This document shows, piece by piece, positions 38,956 to 41,711 of a stretch of DNA of 41,711 bases (its first letter is position 1; each line of letters opens with the position of its first letter). The translations under genes and the position numbers were made by a program. Location of the stretch: assembly GCA_036258055.1 (NCBI GenBank), contig DATAEK010000092.1, forward strand, positions 1 through 41,711, read 5' to 3'. The notes under the pieces are model-generated. The model did no database searches, was not told the origin of the DNA, and saw nothing but the letters and a program-made list of their open reading frames with translations. The stretch comes from DATAEK01 sp036258055. Its GTDB lineage: Bacteria > Acidobacteriota > Vicinamibacteria > Vicinamibacterales > 2-12-FULL-66-21.

Positions 38956-41711
38956 ATGTCTATGAAACGCTCGACCGTCGCTCTCATCGCCCTCGCGCTC
39001 GCAGCGTCGGCAATCGGCCATGTGCGTGGCGACATGCCATCGACGCAAAGCGGGCAATGGACTCCGTCCGGCGCGCTCAGCGGCGTGCGCGCCGGCGCAG
39101 CCTCCGTCCTGCTGCCAGGCGGTGGCGTCCTGATGACCGGCGGATCCGGCGCGGACGGTGCAACGGCAACGGTCGATCTCTTTGGCGACAGCGGCGCGTT
39201 CTCGGCGATGCCGGCGATGACGACAGCGCGGACGGAGCATGCCGCGGTCGTGCTCGTGGACGGCCGGGCGCTGGTCATCGGCGGCCGCAATGCTGATGGA
39301 GCCGTGGCCTCGGTCGAAGCGTACGCCGACGGAGCGTGGACGACGGTCGGATCGCTCGCGGACGCACGGTGGGGCCTCACCGCGACGCTTCTGATCGACG
39401 GCCGCGTACTCGTCGCCGGCGGTGAGAACGCGACCGGCCCGGTCGCGACAGTGGAGACATTCGATCCGGCCACAGGTCAATGGACCGTCGCCGGTACGAT
39501 GACGTCGCCGCGAACCGGCCATGCCGCCGCGCGGCTGGCGGACGGCCGCGTGCTGCTGGCCGGCGGATTCAGCGGAGACACGGTCGTGAGCTCGATCGAC
39601 GTGTTCGATCCGGCGAGCGGGACGGTCACCGCCGGACCTTCGTTGAGCGTGGCGCGCGCCGGCCTGTCCGCCACAACGCTGCTCGATGGCCGCGTGCTCT
39701 TCGCCGGCGGCAACGACGGATCGAATGACCTCGCATCGGCGGAAGTCTTCAATCCTGCAACCGGTGCGGTGTCGTCGGCGGCCTCGGCCTTGGTTGCGCG
39801 CCGCGATCACCTCGCGTTTCTGCTGCCGGGCAACAATACGGTGTTGATCGCCGGCGGCGTCTCCGGCGCGGAGACGGCGTCCGCGGAGATTTACGTGCCG
39901 TGGGCCAATCAGTTCTCGCCGACCGGTTCGATGAGCGAGCCGCGATCGAACACGACTGGCGTGGTGCTCGCCAAAGCAGGCGTACTTCTCGTCGCCGGTG
40001 GAGAAGGGCGAGCGAGCTCAGAACTCTACGGCTTTGCGACGCTTGCGACCGACAAGGACGACTACGCGCCGGGTGAGTCGGTTACCATGTTCGGGAGCGG
40101 CTGGCAACCGGGCGAGACCGTCACGCTCGCGCTTCGCGAAGTGCCGCAGGAGCATGCAAGCCGATTCTTCACCGCCGTGGTGGATGACAGCGGCCGTTTC
40201 ATCAACACCGACTTCGTCGTCGAGCCGCATCACCTCGGCGTGCGCTTCTACCTGACGGCCAGCGGCGCGGCATCGCAGGCGCAGATCACATTCACGGATG
40301 CCTTCAGTGTGCAGACGGTCGTCGTCGGCACGCAGAGCCCGAATCCGGTCATCGCCGGGAATCCGGCGACCTACAACGTGAGCGTGAGCTTCAATGGGAA
40401 CAATCAGACGCCCTGCACCGCGGTGCTCAGCGTGGCGGGGTTGCCGACCAACGCGACAGGGTCATTCAGCTCGAGCTCGATCACCTCGAATAACGGCACC
40501 TCCACGCTGACGATCACTACCACCGGCGTGGCGCCGAACCCCGCGCCGAATCCGATCTACAACTTCACCGTCACGGCCACGATGAATCCGGTCGGCGACG
40601 GATGCCGGGACACCAACGCGACCGGGAACGGCACGCTGCGGATCAACGCCGCGACCGCCACGACCACCGGTGTGACATCGTCGCAGAATCCGTCCGTCTA
40701 CGGCGATGCTGTCAGCTTCACGGCAACGGTAACGCCGGCCACAGGTACGACCCCGCCGACCGGCACCGTCCAGTTCAAGATCGACGGTGTGGACTTCGGT
40801 TCGCCGGTGGCGCTATCGGCGAGCGGAAGCAACGGCGTAGCGACCGGCGGCGCGCTCTCGACGTTGACCGCAACGTCTCATTCGGTGACAGCGGTGTACA
40901 CGCCGAGCGGGAGCTTCAGCGGCAGCACAGGCACGTTCACGCAGGACGTGTCGAAGCGGCCCGCCTCCGTCACGCCGGCCGCTGCCTCGAAGGAGTACGG
41001 CGCCGCCGATCCCACGTTCACCGGCACGCTGAGCGGTTTCGTCGCGGCCGACAGCGTGACCGCAACCTACAGCCGGACCGCCGGCGAAACCGTGGCCGGG
41101 AGCCCATACACGATCAGTGCGGTGCTGGCACCGGCCGGCGTCCTCGGCAACTACAACATCACGTCGAACACCGCCAACTTCACGATCACGACTCGGGCAC
41201 TGACCGTAACCGCGGAGGCCAAGACGAAGGTCTACGGGAACGCGGATCCTGCGCTGACCTACCAGGTGACCAGCGGCGCCCTCGTGAGCGGCGACGCATT
41301 CACCGGCAGCCTGACGCGGAACGCGGGAGAAGCGGTCGGTAGTTACGCGATTCTGCAAGGCACGCTCAGCGCCGGATCGAACTACGCGATCACGTATGTC
41401 GGCGCGAACCTCTCGATTACGGCGCGGCCGGTGACGGTGACGGCGCATGGAAAGACGAAGGTCTACGGCGATGCGGATCCGGCGCTGACGTATCAGGTCA
41501 CGGCCGGCAGTCTGGCCTTCAGTGACGCATTCAGTGGTGCGCTCGTGCGCGATGCCGGGGAGAGCGTGGCGTCGTATGCGATCAAACAGGGCACGCTGGC
41601 GCTGAGCGCCAACTACAACCTGACGTTCGTCGGCGCGAACCTCTCGATTACGGCGCGGCCGGTGACGGTGACGGCGGATCCGAAGACGAAGGTCTACGGC
41701 GACGCGGACCC
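38956..41711 (+). CDS. Giant secreted kelch/Ig-like/MBG-repeat protein (3' partial)
   Basis: At least 918 residues are visible and the frame runs off the window. AAGGA stands four bases before ATG 38956; ATG 38962 is possible. A signal peptide (KRSTVALIALALAASAIGHVRG) leads into about six kelch-like blades up to residue 355 (DGRVLVAGGENATGPVATVETFDPATGQW and similar). A domain at about 366-450 starts DKDDYAPGESVTMFGSGWQPGETV, then come an Ig-like segment, a Big_3_5 domain near 566-665 (SVYGDAVSFTATVTPATGTTPPTGTVQF) and from 667 a series of MBG domains (KVYGDADPALTYQVTSG...GSYAILQGTL...NYAITYVGANLSIT). Such proteins are cell-surface adhesins or secreted matrix proteins; the export system is not visible. 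Confidence 0.92.
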   Translation, partial: MSMKRSTVALIALALAASAIGHVRGDMPSTQSGQWTPSGALSGVRAGAASVLLPGGGVLMTGGSGADGATATVDLFGDSGAFSAMPAMTTARTEHAAVVLVDGRALVIGGRNADGAVASVEAYADGAWTTVGSLADARWGLTATLLIDGRVLVAGGENATGPVATVETFDPATGQWTVAGTMTSPRTGHAAARLADGRVLLAGGFSGDTVVSSIDVFDPASGTVTAGPSLSVARAGLSATTLLDGRVLFAGGNDGSNDLASAEVFNPATGAVSSAASALVARRDHLAFLLPGNNTVLIAGGVSGAETASAEIYVPWANQFSPTGSMSEPRSNTTGVVLAKAGVLLVAGGEGRASSELYGFATLATDKDDYAPGESVTMFGSGWQPGETVTLALREVPQEHASRFFTAVVDDSGRFINTDFVVEPHHLGVRFYLTASGAASQAQITFTDAFSVQTVVVGTQSPNPVIAGNPATYNVSVSFNGNNQTPCTAVLSVAGLPTNATGSFSSSSITSNNGTSTLTITTTGVAPNPAPNPIYNFTVTATMNPVGDGCRDTNATGNGTLRINAATATTTGVTSSQNPSVYGDAVSFTATVTPATGTTPPTGTVQFKIDGVDFGSPVALSASGSNGVATGGALSTLTATSHSVTAVYTPSGSFSGSTGTFTQDVSKRPASVTPAAASKEYGAADPTFTGTLSGFVAADSVTATYSRTAGETVAGSPYTISAVLAPAGVLGNYNITSNTANFTITTRALTVTAEAKTKVYGNADPALTYQVTSGALVSGDAFTGSLTRNAGEAVGSYAILQGTLSAGSNYAITYVGANLSITARPVTVTAHGKTKVYGDADPALTYQVTAGSLAFSDAFSGALVRDAGESVASYAIKQGTLALSANYNLTFVGANLSITARPVTVTADPKTKVYGDAD
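41191..41711 (+). repeat. 231-bp in-frame tandem repeats encoding MBG domains
   Basis: Units begin at 41191, 41422 and 41653 (77 codons each), the third cut by the window end. Bases 41398-41445 and 41629-41676 are identical over 48 positions, so recent DNA-level duplication or gene conversion is likely. Confidence 0.88.

Overview
The window is high-GC, densely coded DNA of one bacterial chromosome. The gene content suggests an environmental acidobacterium, perhaps of the Vicinamibacteria. It is rich in two-component systems and has a PQQ-propeller/EF-hand protein, TAT-exported sugar isomerases, a NupG-type transporter, secreted TPR, PEGA and MBG/kelch proteins, and many intergenic palindromic or tandem repeats, including a family with VRLKPDTT-like translations. 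The taxonomic guess rests on gene style and remembered repeat types, not on a marker gene. No rRNA, tRNA, insertion sequence, prophage or CRISPR array was found.

Layout. 1-1.9 kb: end of a CHAT-domain protein and a methyltransferase. 2.0-4.1 kb (minus): NarL/NarX-type two-component pair. 4.3-5.9 kb: GT20 trehalose-6-phosphate synthase. 6.0-8.9 kb (minus): secreted PQQ-propeller protein and a LarA-type nickel racemase. 9.0-11.1 kb: DHA2 drug exporter and a histidine phosphatase. 11.15-12.3 kb (minus): ArsR regulator translationally coupled to an SRPBCC protein, with a near-consensus promoter, two ArsR-type palindromes and an apparently leaderless start, followed by a duplicated 116-bp structured element. 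12.3-15.8 kb: NCS1 nucleobase/hydantoin transporter divergent from a KimA-like APC transporter. 15.9-21.4 kb (minus): small secreted protein, then a three-gene phosphorelay (PAS/GAF kinase, single receiver, receiver-kinase-receiver hybrid) with no output domain. 21.5-27.8 kb (plus): RluA-type pseudouridine synthase, DUF937 protein with a clear intrinsic terminator, secreted TPR protein, exported DUF2252 protein and S1/P1 nuclease. 27.8-28.4 kb (minus): two small genes. 28.6-31.9 kb (plus): OmpR/CusRS-type pair and two small secreted proteins. 32.0-33.1 kb (minus): VirJ/AcvB-like lipoprotein and dodecin. 33.2-37.4 kb: DinB protein, two sugar isomerases and a NupG-family transporter, probably a sugar uptake/catabolism cluster. 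37.6-41.7 kb: PilZ protein, atypical NarL regulator, and the start of a giant kelch/Ig/MBG secreted protein cut by the window end.

The most unusual signal is in the repeats. At least six unrelated repeat or palindrome families lie within about 20 bases after a stop codon, and in three cases the array begins at, contains or directly abuts the stop. Two families show compensatory stem changes, which argues for selection on structure. One family appears to have left a remnant inside the TAT signal/linker coding region of an isomerase.
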